The translations under genes and the position numbers were made by a program. 64,000 bases of DNA from Isochrysis galbana (Eukaryota > Haptophyta > Isochrysidales > Isochrysidaceae): the NCBI GenBank assembly GCA_018136815.1, contig CM030936.1:3610474-3674473 (forward strand), given 5' to 3'. The notes under the pieces are model-generated. The model made no database searches. It was given only the letters and a program-made list of their open reading frames with translations, and had not been told where the DNA came from. Below are positions 33,426 to 46,774 of the stretch, one piece after another. Position 1 is the stretch's first letter. Every line of letters begins with the position of its first letter.

Positions 33426-33695
33426 CTAACGCTGATCGTGAACTTGATACTCATGATCGAGTAGCCAACCTAGGAGAGCGAACGCTGCGGAAGAGGGCCC
33501 AACGGTGGGGTCAATGTAGTGCTTCGCTCGGGTGGAGGTGCCTGGCGCCCAGCCGCCTAACCAATGTCCTCTGATGCGAGGCACCTTGATGGCCTCGGCA
33601 GCGCGGACGACGCTCCAGAACGGATTCAGTGGCCAAGATAGGCGAAGCCAGCCGGTGCCGCGATGTGGCGGTGTTCCAGCGCCTGTGCTACCCAT
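33426..33695 (-). pseudogene. Possible tyrosine-recombinase C-terminal fragment
   Basis: An 89-residue frame with RIRGHWLGGW followed by TRAKHYIDPTVGPSSAA and ALLGWLL. This resembles the end of tyrosine recombinases of Crypton/DIRS-type elements, where a His/Trp motif precedes the catalytic Tyr in a YI/V-x-P context. The upstream Arg and His-x-x-Arg motifs are not visible, so at best it is a fragment. Identification is tentative. Confidence 0.3.
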
Positions 33696-35750
33696 GTGGA
33701 CAACATAGAGAGAGCGGCGGGCGGCTTTTCACCCGGCAGCTAGAAGATGAAGGGAGGCGATGTGCCTAACATGGACCGAGCGGAGAGGTACAATTTCGCC
33801 AATCGGACTACTTGCGGGATTGCAGACTGCACGCCCTGCGAGGGGGGCAGGGGGGCGGGCAGACTAGGATGCGGACTATGCGCCTTGAAGAGACATGTTT
33901 TCTTTGATTTTCGGTCAGTCGCCGAGTCGAACAGAAACTGCCCGAGGGCGGCTCGAGCGCCGACGTTGGCGCGGGCCGTCTCATAGAGAGCGGCGCAAAC
34001 TTCTCAGACTCGAGCCCGCCTCGCGACACCGCCTCGAGCTCGTCTAGGCGCTGCCGGCCGAACACCGAACTCCTGCATGGTGGAGAGCTGGCTAGGGGTA
34101 GGCCAAGATATCCGGATATATCTCTTGCTTGGATATTTGGGCGTGTGGTGGAGAGGCTGAGGGTGGCTGTGCGTGTGGTGAAGAGGGATGAACAGAGAAA
34201 GAATGTTGAACAAACGGGGGGCACGAGTGCACTCTCGGGGTGGCAGGCGGGGCATGGACACTGGGAGGGGCGGTCAAAGGCGCAGGCACGGCTGCGGACT
34301 CGGTGCCGGGGGCGACGGACTCAAGGGGGCAGGCGGAGGGGGCAGAGGGGGCGGCCATGGTGGCGACTCAAAGCGGGAAAAAGACGGGGAGACAAGGCGG
34401 GAAGAAGGAAAACAAGGAAGGGGTGAGTGACACACAAAGAAAGAACGGGGCGGGTGCGTGAACAAACGAATGGGAGAAAGGGAGACACGCACACGAGAAC
34501 ACATGAGAGACAGAAGAGAACGGCGAATCCCGAAGATCCCGATGGGAAGGAAGGGACGAAAGAGGGGGAGCCGATCGAAAACAAAACACCCAAAAAGGGG
34601 GGAACTTGAGAGGGAGTGCCTCTCTCTCTAGGGACGAAACCCTAGGGCGGCTCTCCCCCTACCCGATGCTTGAGGTGGCGCATTGCAAAAGCACCTTCAT
34701 CAGTGTCTTTGCTGATTCGTACCTCCATCTGGTGTGCATTGTGCATTGTGCATTTGCTTCGTTCTCTCGGTCGGCGGTCACCGGGACGGGCACACTCTGG
34801 ACGCAAGACCAAAGACCGGCATAATAGATAGTGGAAACAAATTAAAGAAAGCAGGCCCCAAGAACCAAGAACAGGCCCTTAGTTTGGCTGGGAGTTAGAG
34901 TGTTAGATGTTAGAGTGGTTGGTGTACATAGTAGCGTAGCAGGCACCTTCAAGAATTTTTTTTAGATGGTAGAGTGGTTCTCGAGTTTCGAGTACAATGT
35001 AAATGTAAAAGCCACGGGCCGACGAGGGAGGAGAACGTTCCAGTACGTTTCCCTCTCAAGAATGTTGAACTCCACTTCTCCCCCCCCCCCCCCCCCTCCC
35101 CCCATTGCTTTCACACTTTCCCTCTCTTCTCCTCTCCTCTATCTTCTCCTATCTCTTCTCTGTGCTCACCTCCTCTCTGCCCTCTCCCTCCTCCCTTTCT
35201 CCTGCTCTCTTCGTGTCTCTCTCCCCATCTTTATCTCTCTCCCCTAGATTACGTACTCTCTCCCCCATCCGTCGTCTCTCTCTTCTCTCCTCCCACGCAC
35301 TCTCTCCATCCTTCTTCTTCCTGCTCTCTCACTCATCTCTCTCTCCTCTTTCCCTCTCTCGCGCACTCCGCCCTCTCCCTCTTCTCTTCTCATACTCGAC
35401 TCTCTTCTCCTTTCTTGCCGGCTTCTTCCTCTCTTCACACAGAGACTGGCCTTCCCTCAGCGCGCACACACGTCCATTCTTCCGTCTTCTATATTGTGAA
35501 TATTCCCACTGTTCCTTTCTGTAACCCCCCTCACCCCGCTGACTTTCTTTCCCCTGCACATCCGTAGTCTTTATTGTAGTAGCGCGGCGGATCTCTCTCC
35601 ACTCCGCCCCCCACCTTCTCTCCCCTGCCTTCACGCCCTAGTATATATATATAGATATGGATCACATATACCCCTCCCCCCCCCGTCTTCACGCCTAACC
35701 ACGACTCCACAAGTAGTAAGTAGTTTCCCCCGCGCCCCCCTTCACCCTGT
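33696..35750. other. Gene-free, with purine tract then CT-rich tract
   Basis: 34094-34140 resembles the terminal segment of the hAT-type MITE at 40454 (taggggtaggc followed by tatccggatat), likely a relic. 34190-34620 is purine-rich and 35070-35570 CT-rich on +. No gene recognised. Confidence 0.45.
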
Positions 35751-35805
35751 GATCGCAGCACCGCCTTCCGACCGCCGTCTTCCCGTCTTCTTCTTCTTCT
35801 TCTTC

Positions 35806-36233
<428 letters not shown>

Positions 36234-36253
36234 CCCCCCCCCGCCGCCTCTCA

Positions 36254-37240
36254 ATGTCATGCCCCGCCAGCCTCCGTGTGCTGGGTCTACCAGCGCAGGC
36301 GAGCAAGGCGGAGGTGAAGGCGGCCTTTCTGCTGCTCGCAAAGCAGTGGCATCCCGACCGCCACAGCGGGCCCAACAAAGCGCTCGCAGAGTCCAAATTC
36401 AAGTCCATCGCAGAGGCCTACGAGCGGCTCAGTCAGGAGCACGTGGCGGAGGCGGCCTCTTCTCACCCTACCGGACCGGGCAGGCACGCTCAGGGATCGG
36501 GCACGCGCTCGTATGGACCCAGGGCCTCCGCGTATGAGTCGTGGGGCACCAAAGAGCAGTACGGACCAGCGCACCACTCGAGGTATGACCCTTTCGTGGG
36601 CTATATGGACTTCTCCGCAAACACTCCAGCAGGCGAAGCGAGGGCACGGACGGAGGCGCGGCAGAGACAGCGGATGAGGGCGTCGCTTGTGATCTTCTTG
36701 CTCGGGCTTGGCACTGCCGTGTACTCGCACCGCAGTGATCAGAGGAGGAGGGAGAATGGGGAGCTCGTCGACGCATTTTACAACAATGTAAGTGATGGTA
36801 GTGGTGCGGGGAAGTTTACGTACAGTAGGGGTGGCATGGGGGTCGGTGAAGAGTTGGTGGCCGTGGAAAGTACAACGCATGCCACCTCGGTGTGTGCTTA
36901 GCTTGCGGCCTATACTGCGGAAGCCGGGATGGTGTGCGCAAGCCTGTCTGTGCAGCCCGCCCAGAGCATCCCGCCATATTGCGCTTCTAATCGACAAACC
37001 ACCATCGCTCCTTCCGGCGCGCAGGCGACACGGCGGTGGGAGAAGGCCACACCCGCAATGATGCGCGATCCGCTGCTCTCGACGCTTGTCCACCTGAAGC
37101 CGCCGGGAATGGTCTACGGGCACGGGTTGAAGGGCAACGGGGGGGTGCATGGGCAGCCGGCGAGGAAGCAGGCGCAGACCCTCGACGGTCAAAAGATCGG
37201 TGATGCTTACCGCGCGCGGGCGCAGGGCACTCGCGGATAG
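36254..37240 (+). CDS. J-domain (DnaJ-like) membrane-anchored co-chaperone
   Basis: Two exons, 36254-36787 and 37025-37240, joined in phase 0 by a 237-bp GT(AAGT)-AG intron, giving 249 residues. Residues 1-60 form a J domain: LRVLGLPAQASKAEVKAAF, the WHPDRH tripeptide loop that stimulates Hsp70 ATPase, and KFKSIAEAYERLS. A Gly/Ser/Tyr-rich linker follows, then one hydrophobic helix near 142-158 (ASLVIFLLGLGTAVY) flanked by basic residues. There is no N-terminal signal, so it is probably tail-side anchored with the J domain in the cytosol or matrix. The second exon is basic and ends in GTRG. Partner is expected to be an Hsp70; the compartment is unknown. Confidence 0.85.
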
Positions 37241-38348
37241 TCCTATGCACTTCAAATGTTTTGCTTTGTCGAGTTGTGTACGGATGACGCGCGCGACCGG
37301 GGCGGGGTGGGGGAATGGGACGGGACGAAAGTGGTGAGGAAAAAGGGGAGCTCGGAGCGACTACCTAGTAATAGCTAATAGACGAGGGCGGAGCTTTCGA
37401 CTGCACCCGCCGGCTCTGCCCATCTCCCCAAGTGCACCCGTGTTGCCGCTCCTTGCAGCTTACAGTCCGGACCTCGTAAGTGCACGAGAGGCGAGCGGAT
37501 GCAGGTAGTGCACCCGCTGTTGGCTCCTGAGGCGTGGACCTTCGGCAACCGTCATTAGGTTATGTGCTGCGCGTGCGTCCGTAGGAGACTAGTCGTGCAC
37601 GTATCAGCGTCGTCGTCCCCCACACCTGCACGTTTGGCTGCCTGTCTATGGGCCAGTGGCAGTGGTGTTGTGAAGTTTGCAAGTGAGTAGCAATCCGAAA
37701 ATGTGGTGAGTGCCTCGCGGGAAGCCGTCGGCCGTAGCCGTCGCTATGTGGGCTGGGGCGCCCTAGCACGCCGGGAGCTCGCAAGCGTTGAGCGCAGTTA
37801 ATTAGGCCCCAGTCTCCCATGCCGCAATAGTAATAGTTGCAGTGCGCGGCCATAGCCAATAGCCAATAGCGATCGCTGATGATGGCCCGGCGGCCCGGGC
37901 CTTAGCCTTAGGGCAAGCACGGGCATTAAGCTTTGGGCGGTGCATACAGCATACAGTCACAGTCATACATCGGCGCTGGTGCGCCTCACACATTGCAGCC
38001 ATTGATGGTTGGCATTGGCAGCCGGCGGCGGCCCCATGGTGCAGCGATCAGGGTGGAGAGTATCATAAACGTATTATTACAACGTATGTGCGCTCCCGGG
38101 GGGAAGCGGGAAGCTCTGAGGCTGGCATTTGGCAACTCTAGCTAGGCAACTCGATTCCACGTCCTCTCTACCCTCTCGGCCTCAACTCTAACTATGCATT
38201 CCCCCCACCCCTAATCCTCATCCCCATTCTTCCGTGGCGCAGCTGTGCAGGCGCGCCCATGTGCCATGTGACATGTCGAACGCTCCATTATTGTGACATG
38301 ATTTTACATATCCATGGCCATACGTGGTGGGAATTTGCATGGGGCTGG
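37241..38348. other. Intergenic, no gene seen
   Basis: Ordinary GC-rich sequence without a convincing frame, splice pattern or repeat. It contains a few short direct words such as 'catagccaatagccaatagc' near 37850. Confidence 0.5.
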
Positions 38349-39448
38349 GGCTGCACGGGGCATGAAAAAAAAACCTTTTAATATTCTCGCCTCGCGCGCG
38401 GCACTGGGATCTATTTTCGTAGCCACGCTCCTTCCCACCTCGCTCCCCACTACCCGCCTTGCGGCTCCTCCCCTTGTGCTCTACTTAGGGGCTCAGGTTG
38501 TTGGGGGGAGTTGGGTTGGATCGGGTGCACTTGTCCCCAGCGAATGTTCTCGCCTTTCTCCTGTGTCACTGGGTGGCCTGCTTATATGTTTGTTGGTCGT
38601 TTGGGCGTCTTGTCATTCTTGAAGCTCGTTGTGTTGCTCTGTATTTTAGCGTCTTCAGGTTGGGCTCGTGGCGGCTTGTGGGTGTGTCTCAGGCTAGCCG
38701 TTCTACTAGGCCGAGCGCTTCCGCTACTTGTCTCAGGGTGTCGCTCATTTTCAATCTACCCTTTTTGTCCTCCGTGAATATTGGTGTGCTAAGTTCCCTT
38801 GGGGTTTTGATCTTGGGTTTTCTTCCCTGGGTGGCCTTTCCGGTTCTCGCCGAGTTGTAGAGGCTCGGCGGAGCGCGGCCTCTCACCAGGGTAGAAAATC
38901 TTATGAGCGTGGCTTCCAGTGCTGGTATATAGTGAAATTCGTACGACTCATATTTTACTCTGTAGAAGTCTCTGATGATGTACCTCCATGCTATTACGTA
39001 TAGGGATTTCAGGCTGTCGGGGGTAACCGCACTAGGATATGCGAAGAGTCTGTCCTTTGCCTTTTGCGTGCGCGACCTTTTGGGGCAAGGCGTGTAATTG
39101 GTTATGGCGTCAATGGTTTCGAATATTTTCTTCGTCGCTGGGCACCACGCTAGGTGGCACGAGTCTTCGCGGTGGCGTGTGTTGGTTGTGGCCTGCAGCC
39201 TGTGGTCCTCCATGGGGGGGGCCAGCATGGCTGCTGGAGGTGGTGTGGCCGGGGCCTCTGGCCGTGTGGCGCGACGAGGATCGCGCTCACCTGCTCGGCC
39301 TCCGCGGGAGGACGCGGTCGCTTCGCCTGCGACTGCTCCATGGGCACTGGAAGGGCGCCCGCGGTGGGGTGCCCGAAGGAGAGAGGGGGCGCGTCGGCGC
39401 GCTCCATGGCGACCAAGTATAAACTTAGTTGGCTGCACGGGGCATGAA
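38349..39448 (-). mobile_element. 5'-truncated LINE-like retrotransposon, copy A
   Basis: Flanked by a perfect 18-bp direct repeat, ggctgcacggggcatgaa, at 38349-38366 and 39431-39448: a target-site duplication typical of target-primed insertion. On the minus strand the element ends aatattaaaagg plus a run of T, the same 3' end as copy B at 50368-51158. The two copies start at different points on the 5' side, as expected of incomplete reverse transcription. No polymerase domain remains. Class assignment is inferred from structure. Confidence 0.75.
38689..39150 (-). pseudogene. C-terminal part of a LINE-like ORF, copy A
   Basis: About 150 residues align with the copy B protein: shared blocks QKAKDRLFAYP, TPDSLK-LY, IAW-Y-IRDFYRV, ESYE-HYIP-LE-TL and LVRG, with similar ends (LAERLA versus LVERLA). 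Conservation at protein level between diverged copies suggests it is real coding sequence from the parent element. I do not recognise the domain. The upstream part of the long frame (to 39438) comes from the 5' side of the element and reads into the flank. Confidence 0.6.
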
Positions 39449-39468
39449 GCGTGGCATTACTTTGTGTC

Positions 39469-39770
39469 CGCGTCATGCGCGCGGCGCAGCGCGTGGGCGT
39501 TGATGTCGCCCGCTCGTCGAGCTGAAGCCACTAGAGCCCGACTCGGTCGTTGCACAGTCGAGAGGTGTTTGCGCAACCCTCTGCTTCGGCCAGAGGGGTT
39601 GTGTCGTCCGAGGTCGAGGGGCGTGTTGGCGTCATGCGCGCGGCGCAGCGCGTGGGCGTTAATGTCGTGCGCGCGCCCGCCCGCTCGTCGAGCTCAAGGC
39701 ACTAGAGCTCGACTCGGTCGTTGCACAGTCGAGAGGTGTTGCGAAACCCTCTGCTTCGGCCAGAGGGGGA
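39469..39770. repeat. Imperfect tandem duplication (about 160-bp unit)
   Basis: Two copies share gtcatgcgcgcggcgcagcg, 'cccgctcgtcgagct', 'cgactcggtcgttgcacagt' and 'aaccctctgcttcggccaga'. Offsets grow from 159 to 171 bp because of a small insertion in the second copy. It lies just right of the LINE-like insertion. Confidence 0.85.
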
Positions 39771-40095
39771 CCGTACGGATGCGCGCCGAGTCGCCACCAT
39801 CGCGAGGAAGACGAGGGCGAGGAGAGAGCTGGAGGGTGAGCGAGGAGGGAGGAGGGAGGCAGGCAGTAGGAGCCTTCTCTCTCTGGTAGGTCGGTCAGAG
39901 GCGAAGGGAGGGGGGGGGGGGGGAGGGGGGGAGGGGGATATAGGCGAGACAGCCCATCTGTTTACGTTAGTGTTATCGCCAAATACTGTAATAAGTCCCC
40001 GGTCCCAGGGGGTGCCCCCAGGGTTCCCGCCCGCCCTCCGCGCCCAGAGTTCCCCCGCGGAAAGAGTGAACGCACGGCGTGCCTTCCTGGAAGTT

Positions 40096-41330
40096 GCTAT
40101 GCGCACGCACGGCGCCCCCGCGGGGGAGGCCGATGCACATCGCGCCGTGCCCACGCACGTTGTGATTGCAAGTAATCACACGTTCTGCGCAAAGCGAAAC
40201 ATCTCGTATACGGCTAGTTTACGTAGTTGTTTGTGGGCCGGCCGTAGGGGGTACGCAGAGGGAACAAGTTGACATGCGCACGTACGGCGTCTCCGCGGGG
40301 GGACCGATGCACATCGCGCCGTGCCCATGCACGGCGTGTACCGATGTGACTGCAAGTAATCACAGGTGCTCCGTGTGAAATATCCCTTAAACCATGTGTT
40401 TATGTAGTTGTCGGCCTTAGAGGAAACGCAGAGAAAAAGCGAGGGGGGACACGTAGGGGTAGGCATCTTTATCCGGATATTTGTCTTGGATATCTCTGGG
40501 GGGGGGTCCCAAATGGATATATCTCGGATACTTCCTGGATATTTGGGGGGGTGGGGGGGGGGGGGGAGATAATTTTAGCCTTTTTGGGGGGGCGGGGGGC
40601 ACTAGCACTAACATTGACATTGACCATGCAGATGTATGTGAAGGAATTCACCAAGCAGGTGCTTGGGTGGTGGACATCTAACCACACCAAGTTCCCAACT
40701 TGGCGGCCTTAGCGGTAAGGGTGGCTCTTTGTCTGAGCCCCAAACCCAGCTTCTTCAGAACGTGTGTTTTCATTGTTGCAATGTTTGTTTGATGCTGATC
40801 GGGCTAGTACCTTAGCTGATCAAGTGGAAGCGTCGGTGATGTTGCGGTATAACGGTATAACCGCAATAAGCGCAACGGCAGCGGCGCGTGACGCGGACAT
40901 TGGATATTTGCTTGGATATTTGGGGGGGGCGGATGGATATTTCTTGGATATTTCTGATGGATAAATGGGGCATTTTCAATGGATAAAGATGCCTACCCCT
41001 AGGGACACGACACTTTGCGCACGTACGGCGTCTCCGCGGGGGGACCGATGCACATCGCGCCGTGCCCATGCACGGCGTGCACCGATGTGACTGCAAGTAA
41101 TCACAGGTGCTCCGTGTGAAATACCCCTTAAACTATGTGTTTATGTAGTTGTCGGCCTTAGAGGAAACGCAGAGGAAAAGCGAGGGGGAACATGCGCCGC
41201 GGGGGAAAGCAGAGAAAAAAAGTTGTTATGCTAGTCTGCATTTAAGTTTAAAATAGTGCTCTACATACAACTGTGGACATTCGATCGCTCAAATCGACTG
41301 ATGTCCCACAATTGACGGAACGACACTTGA
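40096..41330. repeat. Dispersed repeat, three local copies, split by a MITE
   Basis: Blocks at about 40096-40270 (most diverged), 40273-40445 and 41016-41195 share 'gcacgtacggcgtctccgcg', 'gatgcacatcgcgccgtgcc' and 'gtgactgcaagtaatcacag'; the last contains a short gtgatt/aatcac-type hairpin. The downstream part 41260-41330 matches the repeat at 18760-18825. No coding potential. Confidence 0.8.
40446..41009. mobile_element. hAT-type MITE with 21-bp terminal inverted repeats
   Basis: The ends are perfect 21-bp inverted repeats (taggggtaggcatctttatc plus one base at 40454; its complement ends at 41001). They are bordered on both sides by the 8-bp direct repeat gggacacg (40446-40453 and 41002-41009). 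Eight-bp target duplications are typical of hAT transposons. The 548-bp interior has many ggatattt words and a G run but no transposase, so it is non-autonomous. It inserted between copies of the dispersed repeat. Related ends occur near 34094 and 61620. Confidence 0.9.
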
Positions 41331-42045
41331 TGCGCCGTCCACGCTTTCGCCCCTCTGCTTGATTGGTCCCATGTGCCATGTGAGCATGCCGCTTGGCGCT
41401 TGGCCGGGGGCTATTATAGCTGGGATGATCGTTGAGTTGGGGGGGTTGGAGGTGGGGTATCGTTGTATTAGTAGTTGTAGTTGCCGAGCCCCGTCTTTTT
41501 TTGCTTCATCCTGCCGTTGGAACAGTGTTCGACTACTAGTTGTTCTTCCAATTGCTGCTCGACTTTCCCCTCCATGCGCCTCCCACCTCCCACCTCTCCC
41601 TCGAACGCATCAACTGACCTCGGCAGCTTTCGCCCACGTGCCCCGCACGCGAATACAAATGCAAAACACTTCTACTGCACTGGGTAGTTGCGCGCATGAT
41701 TGTGTGGTGTTTGTAAATGCTCGCAAGCAAGACGGAAGCCATCACATCAGGACAGTGACGGCTCACAACCTCTGTGAAGCTGCGAGAATGTATCGTATCG
41801 TGACCTACCGTGCCCACAATGATTCATAAGCATCACTATAAAAGATTGAAAAATGAAGCTTCGTGTCACGAGAATAAGTGTGCAGCACACGACGGCGCAC
41901 TCAGCCCAAAGTATTGTGGTTGGCATAACGCACTCAAGCATAAGAGACGCAGCAGCTGCTGTATCCATCATGACGAGCAGTCGGAGACTCACGCGACTCT
42001 CGACGACATAGCGTAGAGGCCGAGCAATCGCCACGTACATCTTAC
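41331..42045. other. Intergenic, no gene recognised
   Basis: Open frames on both strands (for example 41359-41829 on +) overlap and have no recognisable domain. The minus-strand sequence just left of the gap may be the 3' region of the cyclin gene. Confidence 0.4.
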
Positions 42046-43228
42046 TTTGAAAAGCTGGTAAAATCGAGGTGTGCGGGGCCAACTCCATGAGAAGACGCAA
42101 NNNNNNNNNNNNNNNNNNNNNNNNNNNNNNNNNNNNNNNNNNNNNNNNNNNNNNNNNNNNNNNNNNNNNNNNNNNNNNNNNNNNNNNNNNNNNNNNNNNN
42201 GCTTGTTGAGCCAACGGCCGTACTTTTGCTGCATGTGTAGCATGAGGAAGGAAGTTGGCTCCGACGAGATCCGTTTGCTGACGGCGACGTATGCTGCAAG
42301 GCCGCGGCGGCTACACGAGCTGACGTCCCAGTCGAAGCACTGTAAGACCTCGAGCTCCATGCGATTCAAGTGCGCTATTTGGAGCTCCGGTAGGACGCGC
42401 TGGAAGTCGTCGCATAAGATTCCCTGCTCACGGGAGGGGTGCATGTTAGCTATGAAGTACAGCTTCGAAGCGGGTGGTGCACGGCTGATATGGGCAAGAC
42501 GAGCAAGATGCCATGAGATAAGACTTTGACTCTCACTAGCGACAGTGCCCGCTCACCGGATCTGTAAGCTCCTTGCATGCCAGGTTGAGAAGGGTGAGAA
42601 GCACCGGCCGCACATTGGAAGGCGTCATCTGGTAGTGGCAAAGCATGCGCTCGAAGAGGGCGAGCGACATCACCAAGATTTCATCGCTAAGCGAGAGGCC
42701 AGCGACGATGGAAGTAATGAACGCGGTCACTTCCGCGTGAACTGCGAGCCTAACGTTGTAGAGCACATCTGGGTGTGCCATCAGGTATGGTGTTGGGCAG
42801 ATGGTTATGTCGAAGAAGAAGTGGGGCCCAAGTGGCCAGAAGTCCTCCGTCAGCATGGGCGACGTACAGATTTGGAGAGGTCGGTCCGTCGTAATCATGC
42901 ACTTCTCGAGGGCGGCCACAATCTCTTGGCTCACCACAAGGATGGTGCGCTTGGAAGCACAAGGGCTGCCCTGGGAGCCGACAGGCACACTGAGCTCGAC
43001 ACACTCACTCCACTCGTCCAACTCGGCGGAGGTAACTGACAAACGATCCGAGTTGTAGAACAGCTCTGTCTGCCTCGTCGGGTGCACCTTTTTGTGCCGC
43101 GCTGTCTGACAAAGGGCGCAGAGCAAGCGGAGCAGCGCCATGGCCTTCAGGATGGCTACGGTGGGAGACGAGAATCCCCGAGGAGTCGAGTGGACGGACA
43201 ACGGAAGTGCGTGCGAGAGGGCGAGCAA
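42046..43228 (-). CDS. Cyclin-box protein, interrupted by an assembly gap
   Basis: Exon 1 (43228-42557) ends SLALFERMLCHYQMTPSNV then RPVLLTLLNLACKELTDP at a GT donor. Exon 2 begins near 42462 (LYFIANMHPSREQG) and gives DDFQRVLPELQIAHLNRMELEVLQ and FDWDV before the gap at 42200. These match the central cyclin box of PHO80/cyclin Y-like cyclins (LA-K, DF, LN-E, L-FL/DW). The N-terminal 110 residues carry no known domain. Such cyclins bind and activate a CDK. The code resumes after 100 N at 42100 with LRLLMELAPHTS in one frame; the 3' end is unresolved. The start is either the Met at 43228 or MALLRLLCAL at 43141. The sense strand is CT-rich just upstream. Confidence 0.75.
42101..42200. other. 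Assembly gap (100 N) inside the cyclin gene
   Basis: Exactly 100 N, a placeholder of unknown true length, removing part of the cyclin 3' half. Confidence 1.
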
Positions 43229-43288
43229 GTATCATAGGGGGACGGAGGAGTTTATTATGAACCTCGTTGAGATATGAGAGGAGGAGGA

Positions 43289-43850
<562 letters not shown>

Positions 43851-45244
43851 ATCGACGATGAAGAAGAGTAACAGCCAAAGCAACTCTCTCTCTCTTGAGT
43901 CTTGGGTGGCCCTTGCTCTTCCTCTTGTTGTCCCCATCCTCGAGGGTCGCACCCCCGGCCCATAGTTTTCTCTCTCAACTTTCGGTGGACCGAGAGTTTT
44001 CTTCACAGCTCACAACTACTTCTCCACTATCCACTACCTGCCACCTGGACTCCGCCCACCATAGCACCCCCATACCGCCACACCTCGTCCGATGACCGAT
44101 GAGACCCCGCCCTCTCCCCCGTGCAGCATGGACCGGTTGAATCCGAGTGCCGTGGGCCGTGAATGGATTGCTAAATGAAATTAACGGCTAATGGCTAATG
44201 GGGGGCGGCGGCAGCGGCAGTAGCGGAGGCAGGGGCGGCGGCGGTGACATCGGACATCATCGGTGGCGGTGGTGGTGGCGGCGGCGGTGACCCTCCGCGC
44301 AATGGCGAAGAGGAGTCAAGCGCATCTGATGATGCGGCTCGGCCCCTTGCCTTTCCGGCTGGCCTGCACCCACGGCTAGGCGCATATAGCGCCGTGCACC
44401 TCCTGGCTACTGCGAGCCATGAGCCGTTTGCTGCATATAATTGCCATGTACGTGCGAGGCGGGCCGCCGCACTCGCCAAAGCAGCCAGGCGAAATACGTC
44501 GACTGCGTACTGTGGTGTGGCAACAAGATCTTCAGCCTTCAGATGCGCCGGCTGTGAGCGGCAGCTGAGGGGCGAAGCAAGCAATGGCAATGGCAATGGC
44601 CGAGGCTCAGCGAAGCGTAGTGCAGGCGGAAATGCGCGCAAAGCACGAGGCTCAGACGGCGCTACGGCTGCAACTCGAAAAAAAACACATCTGAAGATTC
44701 ATTCAGGTTACTACCCTAGCTGTGAAAGACAGTGGGTAGGGTCTAGAAAGACAGAAAATCACAGTGTGAGAAAAATCCCGCAAGGTGACAATAAGGCCCC
44801 CCCGCTGTTGGGAGGCCCCCGGCGGCAAACTCCCCGGCCCCCGGGAAAGGGGCGCTACGGCCTCCTCGCCCGACCCCCTTTTCCGGGCGGCACTCGTAAC
44901 CGATACGTCTCGCACTTCTTTCCAAAGAATATAGCACGTTTGCGGATAAAGGTACCTAGCTTTCTAGGACCAGTCCTAGAAACTAGGACGGACTTTGCTA
45001 GGTGAGAGCATGAGCATACCATGTTATTTTGTCCCAAACCTTGGCTATTGAGTTACCACATGCATGTCCTCATTAAATGTTCCAAGTGTACCTAGGCACC
45101 ATTCCCTCAGCAACACCAAGTTTTGTGACGCGTTTGCGGGTCACCTGGTCGGAATTGCTGCTTGTCCTAGAAACGGGAGAAATGGCTGATACCACCCAAT
45201 GGGGAGCTCTTCTACCCATGGTCCCCAGGAGATGAAATGTTGCT
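43851..45244. other. No confident gene; decayed hAT upstream part likely at the right
   Basis: Frames 44244-45005 (+) and 44195-44641 (-) overlap on opposite strands; each is Ala/Gly-rich without a domain I recognise, and one is probably a shadow of the other. From about 45040 the sequence is less GC-rich and leads into the hAT transposase tail, so it may be the decayed body of that transposon. Confidence 0.35.
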
Positions 45245-45697
45245 TTGACTGCGGTGGTGAATCGAGTGGCCCAAGTTGAGAGAGAATTCGCCATGTTCCA
45301 AAATGGCAATGGCGCGTTCACTCGACCGTCAATCGAAAATGCAAAAGCTATGGAACCATCTCAATGGTGGACCATGTACGGTAAGCATGTTCCTATGCTT
45401 GCGAGCATCGCACAACAAGTCTTGCTGCAACCAACTGCTGCGTCGGCAGCTGAACGCAATTGGTCGGTGTATGGCCAGATTCATTCTCAAGCTCGGTCAC
45501 GTATGTCCCATGAAGTGGCGGACAAGTTGGTCTTCTCGCATGAATCCATGCATGTGCAAATGCGCATGCAAAGTGCTGCATGGTCTCCGGATGTCGTCAA
45601 ATGGGATAGCGATGATGACAGTGACCAAGAAGATGATTGGGTTGGTGACGAGGCTTTAAGTCCCAGTGTGGAAACCGTTCAGAAATTGCTCATTTGA
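45245..45697 (+). pseudogene. hAT transposase C-terminal (dimerisation) fragment
   Basis: 150 residues with SQWWTMYG, PMLASIAQQVLLQPTAASAA, ERNWSVYGQIHSQARSRM and ADKLVFSHESMH, the pattern of the hAT dimerisation region (WW, then A--VL--P-SS--ER--S, then N-L). An acidic tail follows. The catalytic RNase-H-like core and BED finger are missing, so it cannot work alone. It could be related to the source of the hAT-type MITE at 40446, but nothing links them directly. Confidence 0.7.
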
Positions 45698-45717
45698 TAG
45701 ATGATGCATGATGCATT

Positions 45718-46774
<1,057 letters not shown>

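Noticed and set aside
38367-38375. A-run read as the poly(A) tail of a plus-strand retrocopy
   Set aside because: The conserved ORF is on the minus strand and both copies are truncated on the ORF's 5' side, so this run is a T-run 3' end of a minus-strand element.
44195-45005. Overlapping Ala/Gly-rich frames on both strands
   Set aside because: No domain, splice pattern or conservation to choose between them; not called as a gene.
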